Counted from the first letter of the stretch, positions 1-7,967 are shown. The stretch: 64,000 nucleotides of DNA from Paraburkholderia guartelaensis (GCF_004353905.1 NZ_SMOD01000028.1:1-64000), one strand, 5' to 3'. The notes: generated by a model from the sequence alone, not told the origin. A program made the numbers and translations.

Positions 1-114
1 CGCGTGTTGTGCCTGAAACAACACAACCCCAATTCAGCAACACCTCTTTACGCTTCTTCCCGATTGGCTGTGGCGCCAGGTCCAAAAGACCCGATGCGAC
101 GCAGCAACCCGTCA
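1..114 (+). other. 23S-5S rRNA spacer (end of an rRNA operon)
   Basis: This stretch lies directly before a clear 5S rRNA and holds no credible gene. It contains a short inverted repeat (GTTGTG and ACAACAC near positions 6-24), the kind of stem often seen in rRNA processing regions. By inference the window begins just downstream of a 23S rRNA gene. The 23S gene itself is not in view. Confidence 0.6.
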
Positions 115-230
115 TGCCTGATGACCATAGCGAGCTGGTCCCACCCCTTCCCATCCCGAACAGGACCGTGAAACAGCTCCACGCCGATGATAGTGCGGAT
201 TGCCCGTGTGAAAGTAGGTAATCGTCAGGC
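115..230 (+). rRNA. rrf: 5S ribosomal RNA
   Basis: The ends TGCCTG and CAGGC pair as the terminal helix. The interior shows the conserved 5S landmarks: GTCCCACC, the CCGAAC loop, GTGAAAC, CGCCGATG and GTAGT. The length of about 116 nt is normal. A strong hairpin 17 nt downstream closes the transcript, so this is the last gene of an rRNA operon. Confidence 0.95.
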
Positions 231-246
231 TCCTTATGCAGTACGT

Positions 247-286
247 CCAGAACCCCGGTGTCTCCGAAAGAGCACCGGGGTTCTGG
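247..286 (+). terminator. rRNA operon terminator hairpin
   Basis: A 14-bp perfect inverted repeat (247-260 with 273-286) around a 12-nt loop follows the 5S gene. The stem is rich in C and G, with no long T tract afterwards. Its place right after 5S makes it the likely end of the rRNA operon. Confidence 0.8.
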
Positions 287-447
287 CGTTTACGCTTCAG
301 AAAGAACGATCATTTTCTGCGGCCTGATTTATTCGCGGTCGATAGCGAAAATCTCCAAATCGGTTTAAATAGCATTTCGTGCATGCGTCAATACGCCTCA
401 GAAATCGCGCAAATAAAAATCTAATTCGCATTAAATTGCAGCTTTCC
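287..447. other. Gene-free stretch before the lipoprotein operon
   Basis: The base composition turns AT-rich from about 400 to 510, unlike the surrounding GC-rich DNA, which suits a promoter region. The open frames here have no ribosome binding site or recognisable product. The sigma-28-like element begins at 448. Confidence 0.5.
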
Positions 448-475
448 TAAAGTTTCTCCCTATTCCGGCCGATAC
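448..475 (+). promoter_or_regulatory. Sigma-28 (FliA)-like promoter
   Basis: TAAAGTTT (448-455) and GCCGATAC (468-475) match the flagellar sigma factor consensus TAAAGTTT/GCCGATAA almost perfectly. The spacer is 12 nt where 11 is usual, so function is not certain. It reads towards the CsgG-like lipoprotein gene at 753, leaving an untranslated leader of about 270 nt. Confidence 0.45.
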
Positions 476-752
476 ACGCGTGTGTAGTCATTAACTACAA
501 ACTAAAGATCACACGCTACACCAATAAAAACCGGGGAGCTTCTGCGCATGCGCTCGCGTGCGGGAAGCGAGAAACATGCACGACCGATGGAATGACTTGC
601 GCGCGCAGCGACGCACTGCGCCCTCTATCTCCGCCGCAACGACGCTTGCGGGGACGCCCTGCGTGCTCAGCGTGCACGCCGCCGCCGTCTGGCTCCGCAT
701 CTCGCCGATCTCCCTTGTCCAGCCGTTTCTGTCCTGACAACAAGGAGAATTC

Positions 753-1430
753 ATGAAGTCGTCCAAAACGTGGGGTGCGGTTCTCGCCGCCGCCACCATC
801 GCGGCCCTTAGCGGTTGCGCGACGGAATCGTCGCGTTCGCTGCCCGTGCCGCCTGTCACCAGCGCGCAGCGCCCGCCCGTCGGCAAGCCGGTGCAGATCG
901 CAGTCGGCAAGTTCGACAATCGCTCGAGCTACATGCGCGGCATCTTCTCCGACGGCATCGACCGGCTCGGCGGGCAGGCCAAGACCATCCTGATCACGTC
1001 GATGCAGCAAAGCGGCCGCTTCAGCGTGCTCGATCGCGACAACCTCGACGAGATCCGCCAGGAAGCGGGCTTTACCAAGAAAGCCCAGGCGATCAAGGGC
1101 GCCAACTATGTCATTACCGGCGACGTCACTGAGTTCGGTCGCAAGGAAGTCGGCGATCACCAACTGTTCGGCATTCTCGGCAGCGGCAAGAACCAGATCG
1201 CCTACGCGAAGGTGAGCATCAACGTTGTCGACACCACGACTTCGGAAGTCGTCGCATCGGCGCAGGGCGCGGGCGAGTACAGCCTTTCGAACCGCGAGAT
1301 CATCGGCTTTGGCGGCACCGCGAGCTACGACTCGACGCTCAATGGCAAGGTGCTCGAGCTCGCGATCCAGGAAGCAGTCAACCATCTGGCCGACCAGGTC
1401 GACGCCGGCGCGCTGCGCGCCGCGCACTGA
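753..1430 (+). CDS. CsgG-family outer membrane lipoprotein
   Basis: This 225-residue protein starts with a lipoprotein signal peptide ending in a lipobox at LSGC (Cys about 22), so it should be lipidated and anchored in the envelope. The rest matches the CsgG/curli assembly family: the segment from about residue 46 (VQIAVGKFDNRSS) and the ITGDVTEF region are typical of its TolB-N-like fold. In curli systems CsgG is the secretion pore, but no csgA, csgB, csgE or csgF is nearby, so a curli role is unlikely. AAGGAG at 741-746 sets the ATG. It leads a three-gene lipoprotein operon found together in many beta-proteobacteria. The molecular role is unknown. Confidence 0.85.
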   Translation: MKSSKTWGAVLAAATIAALSGCATESSRSLPVPPVTSAQRPPVGKPVQIAVGKFDNRSSYMRGIFSDGIDRLGGQAKTILITSMQQSGRFSVLDRDNLDEIRQEAGFTKKAQAIKGANYVITGDVTEFGRKEVGDHQLFGILGSGKNQIAYAKVSINVVDTTTSEVVASAQGAGEYSLSNREIIGFGGTASYDSTLNGKVLELAIQEAVNHLADQVDAGALRAAH

Positions 1431-1488
1431 CCGCCCACGTCGTCCGCGCTTCACGCTGAATCAGAACAACTACTCATACGGGGTTTTC

Positions 1489-1854
1489 ATGAAATACATC
1501 GGCACGCTTCGGGGACTCTGCCTGCCCATCACGGCGGCAACGCTGCTGCTCGCAGGCTGCGCGAACACCACGCCGCCGCTCTACCAGTGGAGCGGCTATC
1601 AGCCCGAGGTCTACGACTATTTGAAGGGTGAGAAGGCGCCGCAGCAACAGATCGATGCGCTCGAGAAGTCGCTGCAGGAGATCCGTGCGAAGGGCAACAC
1701 GCCGCCGCCCGGATTCCATGCACAACTGGGCATGCTCTACGCGAACGTCGGCAACGACACGCAAGCCATGCAGGAATTCGATGCCGAGAAGCACCTCTTC
1801 CCGGAGTCGTCGACCTATATGGACTTCCTCATGAAGAAACCGAAACAACAATAA
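1489..1854 (+). CDS. DUF4810-type lipoprotein
   Basis: A 121-residue protein with a signal peptide and a lipobox at LAGC near residue 22. The mature part is helical and TPR-like (PGFHAQLGMLYANVGN), ending in a lysine-rich tail. It resembles DUF4810 proteins, which are typically encoded between a CsgG-like and a GNA1162-like (DUF799) lipoprotein, exactly as here. The start is placed at the ATG preceding the signal peptide; a longer upstream frame overlaps the previous gene and has no signal sequence. It is 58 nt after the CsgG-like gene and 14 nt before the next. It probably forms a complex with its neighbours, but the function is not established. Confidence 0.8.
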   Translation: MKYIGTLRGLCLPITAATLLLAGCANTTPPLYQWSGYQPEVYDYLKGEKAPQQQIDALEKSLQEIRAKGNTPPPGFHAQLGMLYANVGNDTQAMQEFDAEKHLFPESSTYMDFLMKKPKQQ

Positions 1855-1868
1855 GCGAGCGTACCGAT

Positions 1869-2534
1869 ATGTCCAGATTTTCCACTCTCAAGCTCTGGCT
1901 GGCTCTGTCCGCGCTCGCATTGCTGGCCGCCTGTGCACAGCCGGTCAAGCACGCGGATTACACGGCGTTCAAGAATGCGCGCCCGCGCTCGATCCTCGTA
2001 CTGCCGCCCGACAATGCGACGACGGATGTGAATGCGTCGAACAGCATGCTCTCCCAGATGACGATGCCGCTCGCCGAGGCGGGCTACTACGTGATTCCGG
2101 TCGCGGTCATGGAGGAGACGTTCAAGCAGAATGGACTGACGACGGCAGGCGACATCCAGCAGACCCCGCCGGAGAAGTTGCGCGAGATCTTTGGCGCCGA
2201 TGCGGTGGTGTACTCGAAGATCACGCAATTCGGGACGCAATACCGTGTGATCGACAGCGCGACGGTGGTGACGGCGACGGCGAAACTCGTCGATCTGAAA
2301 ACCGGCAAGGTGCTGTGGCAAGGCGCGGCAAGCGCCAGCAGCAACGAAGGCAACAACAGCAGTGGCGGCGGCCTGATTGGCATGCTGGTGGTGGCGGCAA
2401 TCAAGCAGGTCGCGAATTCGCTGACCGACAAGAGCCACGATATCGCCGGTGTCACGAGCTATCGTCTGTTGCACGCGGGGCCGCCGACGGGCCTGCTCTA
2501 CGGTCCGCACTCGCCGAAATACGGCACGGACTGA
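1869..2534 (+). CDS. GNA1162-family (DUF799) lipoprotein
   Basis: A 221-residue lipoprotein: signal peptide, then a lipobox at LAAC (Cys about 22). The core (ILVLPPDNATTDVNAS, EIFGADAVVYSKITQFGTQY) matches the GNA1162/DUF799 family, first noted as a meningococcal surface antigen with a TolB-N-like fold related to CsgG's periplasmic part. A small-residue segment near residue 165 (GGGLIGMLVVAAIKQ) could be a membrane-contacting helix. It is third in the lipoprotein operon and ends 22 nt before a strong terminator shared with rpoD. The three proteins probably make an envelope complex of unknown purpose. Confidence 0.85.
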   Translation: MSRFSTLKLWLALSALALLAACAQPVKHADYTAFKNARPRSILVLPPDNATTDVNASNSMLSQMTMPLAEAGYYVIPVAVMEETFKQNGLTTAGDIQQTPPEKLREIFGADAVVYSKITQFGTQYRVIDSATVVTATAKLVDLKTGKVLWQGAASASSNEGNNSSGGGLIGMLVVAAIKQVANSLTDKSHDIAGVTSYRLLHAGPPTGLLYGPHSPKYGTD

Positions 2535-2556
2535 CCGGCGCTCGCGTCGCATAAAG

Positions 2557-2590
2557 AAAAAGCCCGTCACCGGAAGGTGACGGGCTTTTT
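2557..2590. terminator. Bidirectional rho-independent terminator
   Basis: A 15-bp perfect stem (2557-2571 with 2576-2590) with a 4-nt loop, flanked by an A run on one side and a T run on the other. It sits between the convergent lipoprotein operon and rpoD and can stop transcripts from both. Confidence 0.92.
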
Positions 2591-2626
2591 TCAATCCAGC
2601 TCCAGAGAGCGCAGCAATAAATCCGC

Positions 2627-4606
2627 TTAGCGCTCCAGGAACGGACGCAGCTTGTCCGCGCGGCTCGGGTGCATCAGCTTGCGCATCGCCTTGCTTTCGA
2701 TCTGGCGGATACGCTCACGCGTCACGTCGAACTGCTTGCCCACTTCTTCGAGCGTGTGGTCCGAAGTCGTGTCGATGCCATAGCGCATGCGCAGCACCTT
2801 CGCTTCACGCGGCGAGAGCGCCTTGAGCGCCTCGTCGATCGCAGCGCGCATGTTCGCGTGGATCGCGGCGTCGGCCGGCGAAGCCGAACCTGCGTCCTCG
2901 ATCATGTCGCCGAGCGTCGCGTCGCCGTCGTCGCCCACCGGGCTTTCGAGCGAGACCGGTTGCTTGGCGATCTTCAGGATGCCGCGCACCTTCTCTTCGG
3001 TCATGCCCATACGCGCGGCGAGGTCCGCCGGATGCGCTTCCATGCCCGTTTGCTGCAGGATCTCGCGCGAAATGCGGTTGAGCTTGTTGATCGTTTCGAT
3101 CATGTGCACCGGCACGCGGATCGTGCGCGCCTGGTCGGCGAGCGCGCGCGTCACGGCCTGACGCACCCACCACGTCGCGTACGTCGAGAACTTCCAGCCG
3201 CGGCGATACTCGAACTTGTCCACCGCCTTCATCAGGCCGATGTTGCCTTCCTGGATCAGGTCGAGGAACTGCATGCCGCGGTTCACGTACTTCTTCGCGA
3301 TCGAAATCACGAGACGCAGGTTGGCCTTGACCATTTCGCCCTTCGCCTGACGCATCTTCGATTCGGCGACGGTCATGCGGCGATTGATCGCCTTGATCTG
3401 CTGCAGCGACAGCGATGCAGCCGATTCGATCTCGGCGAGCTTGCGCTGCTCTGCCTGGATAGCCGGCAGGCTGCGCTCGATCGCGGGACCGTACTTGCTC
3501 GACGCGGCTGCGGCGCGCACGCCCCAGTCCAGATCGGTCTCGTGGCCCGGGAACTGCTCGACGAAGGCTTCGCGCGGCATGCCGCAGCGATCGACGACGA
3601 TGGAGAGCACATTACGCTCGATCGCGCGAATCTGCGCGACCTGATCGTGCAGCAGCGAGCACAGGCGGTCGATCGTGCGGGCCGTGAAGCGGATCGGCGC
3701 GAGTTCCGTCTGGATGTCGGCGCAGATCTTCATTTCCGAGGCCGAAGCGCGCGCATTGGCGTCCGTCGTGCAGGCCATCTGTTCGAACAGCGTGCGAACG
3801 CGCGCGAAGATCGCGAGGCTGTCTGCCTTCAGCTGCGCGAGCAGGGCTTCGTTCGCCTTGCTGTTGTCGGCGTCGCTGTCTTCGTCGTCGCTCGAGTCGT
3901 CCGATTCTTCATCGTCGGAGGCTTGTGCGTCGACCTCTTCGCCAGCGTCGGCTTCGGCCGCGGCAGGTTCCTGCGCGGCTTCGTCGCTGCCGATGCCGTC
4001 GACGAGCTCGTCGATGCGCATTTCTTCAGCCGCGACGCGGTCGGCGTCGGCAAGGATGGTCGCGACGATCGACGGGCATGCCGCGATCGCCTGGATCATT
4101 TCCTGGAGGCCGTCTTCGATGCGCTTGGCCACTTCGATTTCGCCGGCGCGCGTGAGCAGCTCGCTCGAGCCCATTTCGCGCATATACATGCGCACGGGGT
4201 CGGTCGTACGGCCGAATTCGGAGTCGACGGTCGAGAGCGCGACTTCGACTTCTTCGTCGGCTTCGTCGTCGGCCTGCTGGTCGGCGCGGGAATCTTCGTT
4301 CAGGAGCAGCGTGTCGGCGTCGGGCGCCTGCTCGTACACCTGCACGCCCATGTCATTGAACGTGGCGACAATGGTTTCCAGCGCGGCCGTCTGCGCGAAG
4401 TTGTCGGGCAGATGGTCGTTGATGTCGGCGTGGGTCAGATAACCGCGTTCACGGCCGAGCTTGATGAGCGCCCGCATTTGATGCTGGCGCTTTTCGAGTT
4501 GCGAGCCTGCGTCGATGGGCGTCGTATCGCCGGTCTTGTCTTTGGACGAGCGGCGTGCGGGGCGGGCAGACGAGGTCAGCGCGTCGTCCCGGTCATGGCT
4601 TGTCAA
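2627..4606 (-). CDS. rpoD: RNA polymerase primary sigma factor RpoD (sigma-70)
   Basis: A sigma-70 of about 659 residues directing RNA polymerase to housekeeping promoters. Region 1.1 is near the N-terminus (MRALIKLGRERGYLTHADIN). An acidic insert rich in D, E and S follows, then region 1.2 (DPVRMYMREMGS), regions 2.1-2.4 (EGNIGLMKAVDKFEYRRGWK, TYATWWVRQAVTRA), region 3 and region 4 (ERIRQIESKAMRKL). The TTG start at 4606 is preferred because GAGGAGAA lies just upstream; a TTG at 4642 would add 12 residues but lacks a binding site. It is not next to dnaG or rpsU as in the usual macromolecular synthesis operon, so it may be one of two rpoD copies. Confidence 0.95.
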   Translation of the reverse strand: MTSHDRDDALTSSARPARRSSKDKTGDTTPIDAGSQLEKRQHQMRALIKLGRERGYLTHADINDHLPDNFAQTAALETIVATFNDMGVQVYEQAPDADTLLLNEDSRADQQADDEADEEVEVALSTVDSEFGRTTDPVRMYMREMGSSELLTRAGEIEVAKRIEDGLQEMIQAIAACPSIVATILADADRVAAEEMRIDELVDGIGSDEAAQEPAAAEADAGEEVDAQASDDEESDDSSDDEDSDADNSKANEALLAQLKADSLAIFARVRTLFEQMACTTDANARASASEMKICADIQTELAPIRFTARTIDRLCSLLHDQVAQIRAIERNVLSIVVDRCGMPREAFVEQFPGHETDLDWGVRAAAASSKYGPAIERSLPAIQAEQRKLAEIESAASLSLQQIKAINRRMTVAESKMRQAKGEMVKANLRLVISIAKKYVNRGMQFLDLIQEGNIGLMKAVDKFEYRRGWKFSTYATWWVRQAVTRALADQARTIRVPVHMIETINKLNRISREILQQTGMEAHPADLAARMGMTEEKVRGILKIAKQPVSLESPVGDDGDATLGDMIEDAGSASPADAAIHANMRAAIDEALKALSPREAKVLRMRYGIDTTSDHTLEEVGKQFDVTRERIRQIESKAMRKLMHPSRADKLRPFLER

Positions 4607-5017
4607 TACATTCTCCTCGAAGGGATAGCCCGACAAGGGCAAAAAGGGTCACGCGCCAGCGGCGTGGCGTCCTGGCGATGACGAAATGCAGGGGAGTGGG
4701 CGGGTGCGCATGCCGGTCCCGCCAAGCGAGCGCCAAACGTCTGAAGACGTGGCAGCCTGGATTTTCGTGCAATGCAGAAAGACCGCGTATGGTAGTGCGT
4801 TACGGCATGCGAGGCAACCCGAATCGTCGTGTTTGCGGCACATTGTCCGCCTTTAGGGTCGTACCGCTCGATAGCGCTCCACCTTACATATTTCCTACAT
4901 GAGTCCCTTAGACCAATTTTCAAGTGAGAAGTTCACGTTTTTGTCACTCGCCTGGCCTATGGCACGTTGTTATTCCCGGCGAATTCCCCGTTGTCCGATC
5001 GCCATGCGTGGCAGCGC
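4607..5017 (-). other. Upstream region of rpoD
   Basis: About 410 nt without a credible gene, between rpoD and the upstream methyltransferase on the same strand. On the minus strand it holds a weak sigma-70-like pair, TTGCCT (4817-4812) and TACCAT (4794-4789), with a 17-nt spacer. The short open frames overlapping it look like composition artefacts. Confidence 0.45.
4789..4817 (-). promoter_or_regulatory. Candidate sigma-70 promoter for rpoD
   Basis: TTGCCT and TACCAT with a 17-nt spacer each match the -35 and -10 consensus at 4 of 6 bases. It would give a leader of about 180 nt. This is a visual match only. Confidence 0.3.
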
Positions 5018-5608
5018 TCACGCGCGAATCGCGACAATACGTTGAACGCGTTTGCCGGAGGACCGGTTGACCGCCTCCTCGTTGAGCGCGATGGTCGTGC
5101 CCTCGAGCGCGCCGGTGACCAGCGCCGGGTCGAACGCACTATATAGACGTCCCGCCGGATCGCGCGCGCTGTCGCTGTCGGTCACGCGCCAGCTCAGATA
5201 GAGCACGCCGCCGGGCGTGAGCAGTTCGACGAGGCGGCGGCAGGCCGGGCCGATCTGCGCGACAGGTAAATGCATGATCACGGTCTCGCAGAGGACGTTG
5301 TCAAAGCTCGCCGCGGGCACATCCTCCAGCTCGGGTAACGTGGCGAGACCGAAGGCGTATTGCGGGTGGTCAGCGGCGGCCTTTGCGATCAGACCCTCCG
5401 ACGCGTCGTATCCCACCGTCGGGTAACCATGCGCGTTCAGCCACGCGACGTCGCGGCCCGACCCGCACCCAATGTCCACCGTCCTTCCCTGGGGCCGGAA
5501 ATACTGCATGAGACGCGCATAGAGGTCGTCGGGCGCAGGCTGGCTCGCCCATTCGGCTGCATAGCTTGCGGCGCCACTCGTGTACGTCTCGATCGTCATG
5601 GAGTCCAT
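5018..5608 (-). CDS. Class I SAM-dependent methyltransferase
   Basis: A 196-residue cytosolic protein with a Rossmann-type methyltransferase fold. Motif I for S-adenosylmethionine binding is VDIGCGSGRD near residue 44, the acidic residue of motif II is in VGYDAS, and the FDNVLCETVIMHLP segment with LTPGGVLYLS gives the later strands. The substrate cannot be read from the sequence. Two ATG codons are possible (5608, 5599), neither with a clear ribosome binding site. It lies upstream of rpoD on the same strand but about 400 nt away, so it is probably a separate unit. The next gene upstream on this strand, the GFA-family gene, starts 600 nt away and its stop is 139 nt from this start. Confidence 0.8.
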   Translation of the reverse strand: MDSMTIETYTSGAASYAAEWASQPAPDDLYARLMQYFRPQGRTVDIGCGSGRDVAWLNAHGYPTVGYDASEGLIAKAAADHPQYAFGLATLPELEDVPAASFDNVLCETVIMHLPVAQIGPACRRLVELLTPGGVLYLSWRVTDSDSARDPAGRLYSAFDPALVTGALEGTTIALNEEAVNRSSGKRVQRIVAIRA

Positions 5609-5747
5609 ATGGGGCTCGCGGTTCCTGTGACAAGAGGAAAGGACGCTTCGAGACTAGCCGATCGACGCGACGACAGGCAGTCGTGTTGCGATACCGGTAT
5701 GGCCGCTGCCACGCTCGCCTGTGGCAAAGCACGCGACGTACGCAGCG

Positions 5748-6221
5748 TCAGGGGGGCAATTCGTCGTACTGGGGCAGCGAGTCGGCGATCTCGTACCACG
5801 GCGCTTTCGAGCGGACGAAGATATGGCCGGTGGGCCGGATGTCCGGCGGATCGGTCAGCGTGCCGAGCGTAACGTGCACATACGCCCCTTCGCGCACGAC
5901 TGAATAGAGCAGCGAGCCGCAGCGGCCGCAATGCACGTCGTGGGCGGCCTGCGGATCGCCATAGACCATCGTCTGCCCTTCGCCCTCGGTGAGGCGCAGC
6001 GCCTCGCTTTCGATGCCCGCAAACGGTTTGAACGCGGAACCCGTGGCGCGGCGGCACTGCGAGCAGTGGCAATTGAACGCGTAGCTGAATGTATTCGCTA
6101 CCGCATAGCGCACGGCGCCACAAAGGCACTGGCCGCGCAACGTGGCGGGAGCATTCGTGTGAGTGTGGGCAGTGTCGGCGGTCATGATGGACGCGGTGCT
6201 CTGGTGGCAAGTGTTGAACAT
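5748..6221 (-). CDS. GFA family protein (glutathione-dependent formaldehyde-activating enzyme fold)
   Basis: A protein of 157 residues, or 145 if the ATG at 6185 is used. It carries the zinc ligands of the GFA/CENP-V family: CLCGAVRY near residue 33, CHCSQCRRATGS near residue 51, and CGRCGSLLYS near residue 98. The family prototype binds zinc and promotes S-hydroxymethylglutathione formation, but most members, probably including this one, have no proven substrate. The first residues before LRGQCLCG are rich in T and H and are likely disordered. Neither candidate start has a good ribosome binding site. Confidence 0.85.
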   Translation of the reverse strand: MFNTCHQSTASIMTADTAHTHTNAPATLRGQCLCGAVRYAVANTFSYAFNCHCSQCRRATGSAFKPFAGIESEALRLTEGEGQTMVYGDPQAAHDVHCGRCGSLLYSVVREGAYVHVTLGTLTDPPDIRPTGHIFVRSKAPWYEIADSLPQYDELPP

Positions 6222-6441
6222 TGCGAACGGGCGGCTGCGTGTGTGCCCTCACATCATACGTTTGAGTTACCCGCGGCGCAGGAAAACGCAAAGGTCACCA
6301 CATATGGGGATTTGGCGGCCAGCCATGGCCTCCGCACGGTTTGGGACGCCCCTGTAACCCCGAAATGCGACGCTAATCTCCCATGGGCGGTTACCTTTAG
6401 CGCCCTCGCGCACAACGCACCGCCTGGCCCTCCCACCGAAT

Positions 6442-6783
6442 CTACGCGGCCCTCTCCTTCAGTTCCTTCAATCCCTTGATGACGACGAGCAGCGCGCGGC
6501 CGTGCTCTTCCGAGCCGTCCCACGCCTCGACGATCGCATTGCGCAGCAATTCGTTATAGGCGGCCGCGTGCCGGCTGGACGGCGGCGCCTTCACACCATA
6601 GAAACTGCATAGCTTATTGAATGATGCGCTCCGGCGTACCCGCCGCCCGTTCGACGTGCGAAGACGCGAGACAGTAGGCTGGCTAACCCCGGAAAGCCGC
6701 GCAATTTCGCTGGCAGAGCGTGAATCGTCCGATAACCGCCGCAGCAGTTCCTGCACCGGAAAATAAGTATCTGGGGCTTCCAT
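6442..6783 (-). CDS. Small helix-turn-helix DNA-binding protein
   Basis: About 113 residues. A helix-turn-helix is clear near residues 20-45 (SASEIARLSGVSQPTVSRLR), like XRE or phage-type repressors, followed by a helical C-terminal half. The product is presumably a repressor of itself and the divergent gene at 6863. On the minus strand a perfect -10 hexamer TATAAT lies at 6796-6791, overlapping an in-frame ATG at 6792. The transcript would then begin about at the ATG at 6783, so a leaderless message from 6783 is my preferred start. Longer frames upstream overlap the divergent gene. Confidence 0.6.
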   Translation of the reverse strand: MEAPDTYFPVQELLRRLSDDSRSASEIARLSGVSQPTVSRLRTSNGRRVRRSASFNKLCSFYGVKAPPSSRHAAAYNELLRNAIVEAWDGSEEHGRALLVVIKGLKELKERAA

Positions 6784-6790
6784 GTCATGC

Positions 6791-6796
6791 ATTATA
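6791..6796 (-). promoter_or_regulatory. Perfect -10 hexamer for the HTH gene
   Basis: TATAAT on the minus strand. The base seven or eight positions downstream is the A of the ATG at 6783, which suggests a leaderless mRNA. The -35 region (TTCAAT at 17-nt spacing) is weak, as expected of a regulated promoter. Confidence 0.4.
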
Positions 6797-6862
6797 CCTA
6801 TACAGTAACGGTTATTGAATTGCCCGCCAAAATCGGCGGGCGGCTGCATTCCGAGGAAGTCG

Positions 6863-7759
6863 ATGGCACTAAAACACCTACCGCCCACGTTTTGCTGGTC
6901 CCGTATCGGGCCAGAGGCCGGCGTTGATCTCCCCACACTGATCCTGCGTAAGGAGTGGGAGCGGCGGCAGGGCGGCGGGCGCTTCCTGTGGGGCATCGGC
7001 CAGTCGCTCGGCAACAGCGCTCAAATCGCCGCGCTGCGCACGGGCTCGCTTCTCGCCCTGTTCTCGCCGGCGGCAAGCCGCCCGCGCGCGATGCAAGACA
7101 AGCGCGGCAAGCGTGCCGGCGTGGTCGTCTGGAATGCGTGGGTCGATGCGAGCGGCCAGGTGCGCCAGCTTCCGCAGCACGTGTTCGTCACGAGCAGCGC
7201 CACGCTGCCCTCGGGCGCCGCACGCGAGCATCACTACGCGCTCGTGTGCGTCTCGCCAACCGAACTCAGTGTCGGCAGCTCACTGCGCGTGGTTCCGGAG
7301 CGGCTGCGTAGCGTGAGCACGGCGAAGCCGCCAGGCCGCTCGCAGGGCACGGTCGTGGTGGATTGCGTCGAGCGCATGGCGGAGGCGGGCGGCAAGAGCC
7401 ATCCGCTCGTGTTCACGGCGGAGCTGGAGGCGCCGTACTTCGTGCGGCTCACGCAGCCCACGCTCGTCAAGGCGCGCGATCTCGCGGCAATTCACGAGGC
7501 GTCGCGCATGGGCGACTTCGACACCTACGCAGATCTCACCAAACGCGTGCGCAGCGCGGCCTGCGCGCAGCAGGCGCGCGGCGTTACGCGCGATCTCTTC
7601 GACGTGCCGCCTGCCGAACACACAGCGTCTTCACGGCTTGGCGGCGCAAGAACGCGCCATGTCTCCCGGGCGGGAGACTGGACGCAGCTCACGATGGAAC
7701 TCTTCCATGGCGATTCACATCCGTTCACAAGAAGCCGAGGCCGCGCAACGCTTTTTTGA
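6863..7759 (+). CDS. Protein of unknown function with FLWGIG motif
   Basis: A soluble protein of 298 residues that I cannot assign. Visible features are the N-terminal FCWSRIGPEAG segment, a striking GGGRFLWGIGQSLG motif near residue 38, and a beta-rich middle (VVVWNAWVDASGQVRQLPQHVFVTSS). No signal peptide, membrane segment or known catalytic motif is present. The ATG at 6863 is chosen because GAGGAA lies just before it; the upstream ATG at 6815 would run into the promoter of the divergent HTH gene. Its last 53 nt overlap the next gene, indicating co-transcription and probably coupling. The HTH gene next door suggests a regulated accessory unit. Confidence 0.6.
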   Translation: MALKHLPPTFCWSRIGPEAGVDLPTLILRKEWERRQGGGRFLWGIGQSLGNSAQIAALRTGSLLALFSPAASRPRAMQDKRGKRAGVVVWNAWVDASGQVRQLPQHVFVTSSATLPSGAAREHHYALVCVSPTELSVGSSLRVVPERLRSVSTAKPPGRSQGTVVVDCVERMAEAGGKSHPLVFTAELEAPYFVRLTQPTLVKARDLAAIHEASRMGDFDTYADLTKRVRSAACAQQARGVTRDLFDVPPAEHTASSRLGGARTRHVSRAGDWTQLTMELFHGDSHPFTRSRGRATLF

Positions 7760-7955
7760 GGCGAGCCGCAACGTCGACCGGGCATTTCGCGCTTTGCGTG
7801 CCGAGGCTTACGACGACATGGCCGCGCCGCTCGCCTATGGCGCCGCGCAATCACGGCTCGATAACGCGCTCGACGAACTGGCGCGTGCGGAGGCCTTGTT
7901 CGATTCGTTGACTGAAGTACAGGCGCGCCAGACCAGGGATCATAAGGATCACTGA
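7707..7955 (+). CDS. Small helical protein of unknown function
   Basis: An 82-residue, charged, mostly alpha-helical protein (AEAAQRFFEASRNVDRAF, LDNALDELARAEALFDSL), with a histidine- and aspartate-rich tail. It overlaps the 3' end of the preceding gene by 53 nt and ends 12 nt before the methyltransferase at 7968, so the three form an operon. The start at 7707 has a weak GGAA upstream; an earlier ATG at 7638 would lengthen the overlap without adding recognisable sequence. No function can be given. Confidence 0.5.
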   Translation: MAIHIRSQEAEAAQRFFEASRNVDRAFRALRAEAYDDMAAPLAYGAAQSRLDNALDELARAEALFDSLTEVQARQTRDHKDH

Positions 7956-7967
7956 GGAACTGGCGCG

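Noticed and set aside
9..424. Short open frames over the 5S rRNA and its terminator
   Set aside because: They overlap an RNA gene and a terminator, with no translation signals.
2669..4681. 670-codon plus-strand frame opposite rpoD
   Set aside because: Antisense to rpoD; no ribosome binding site or family features.
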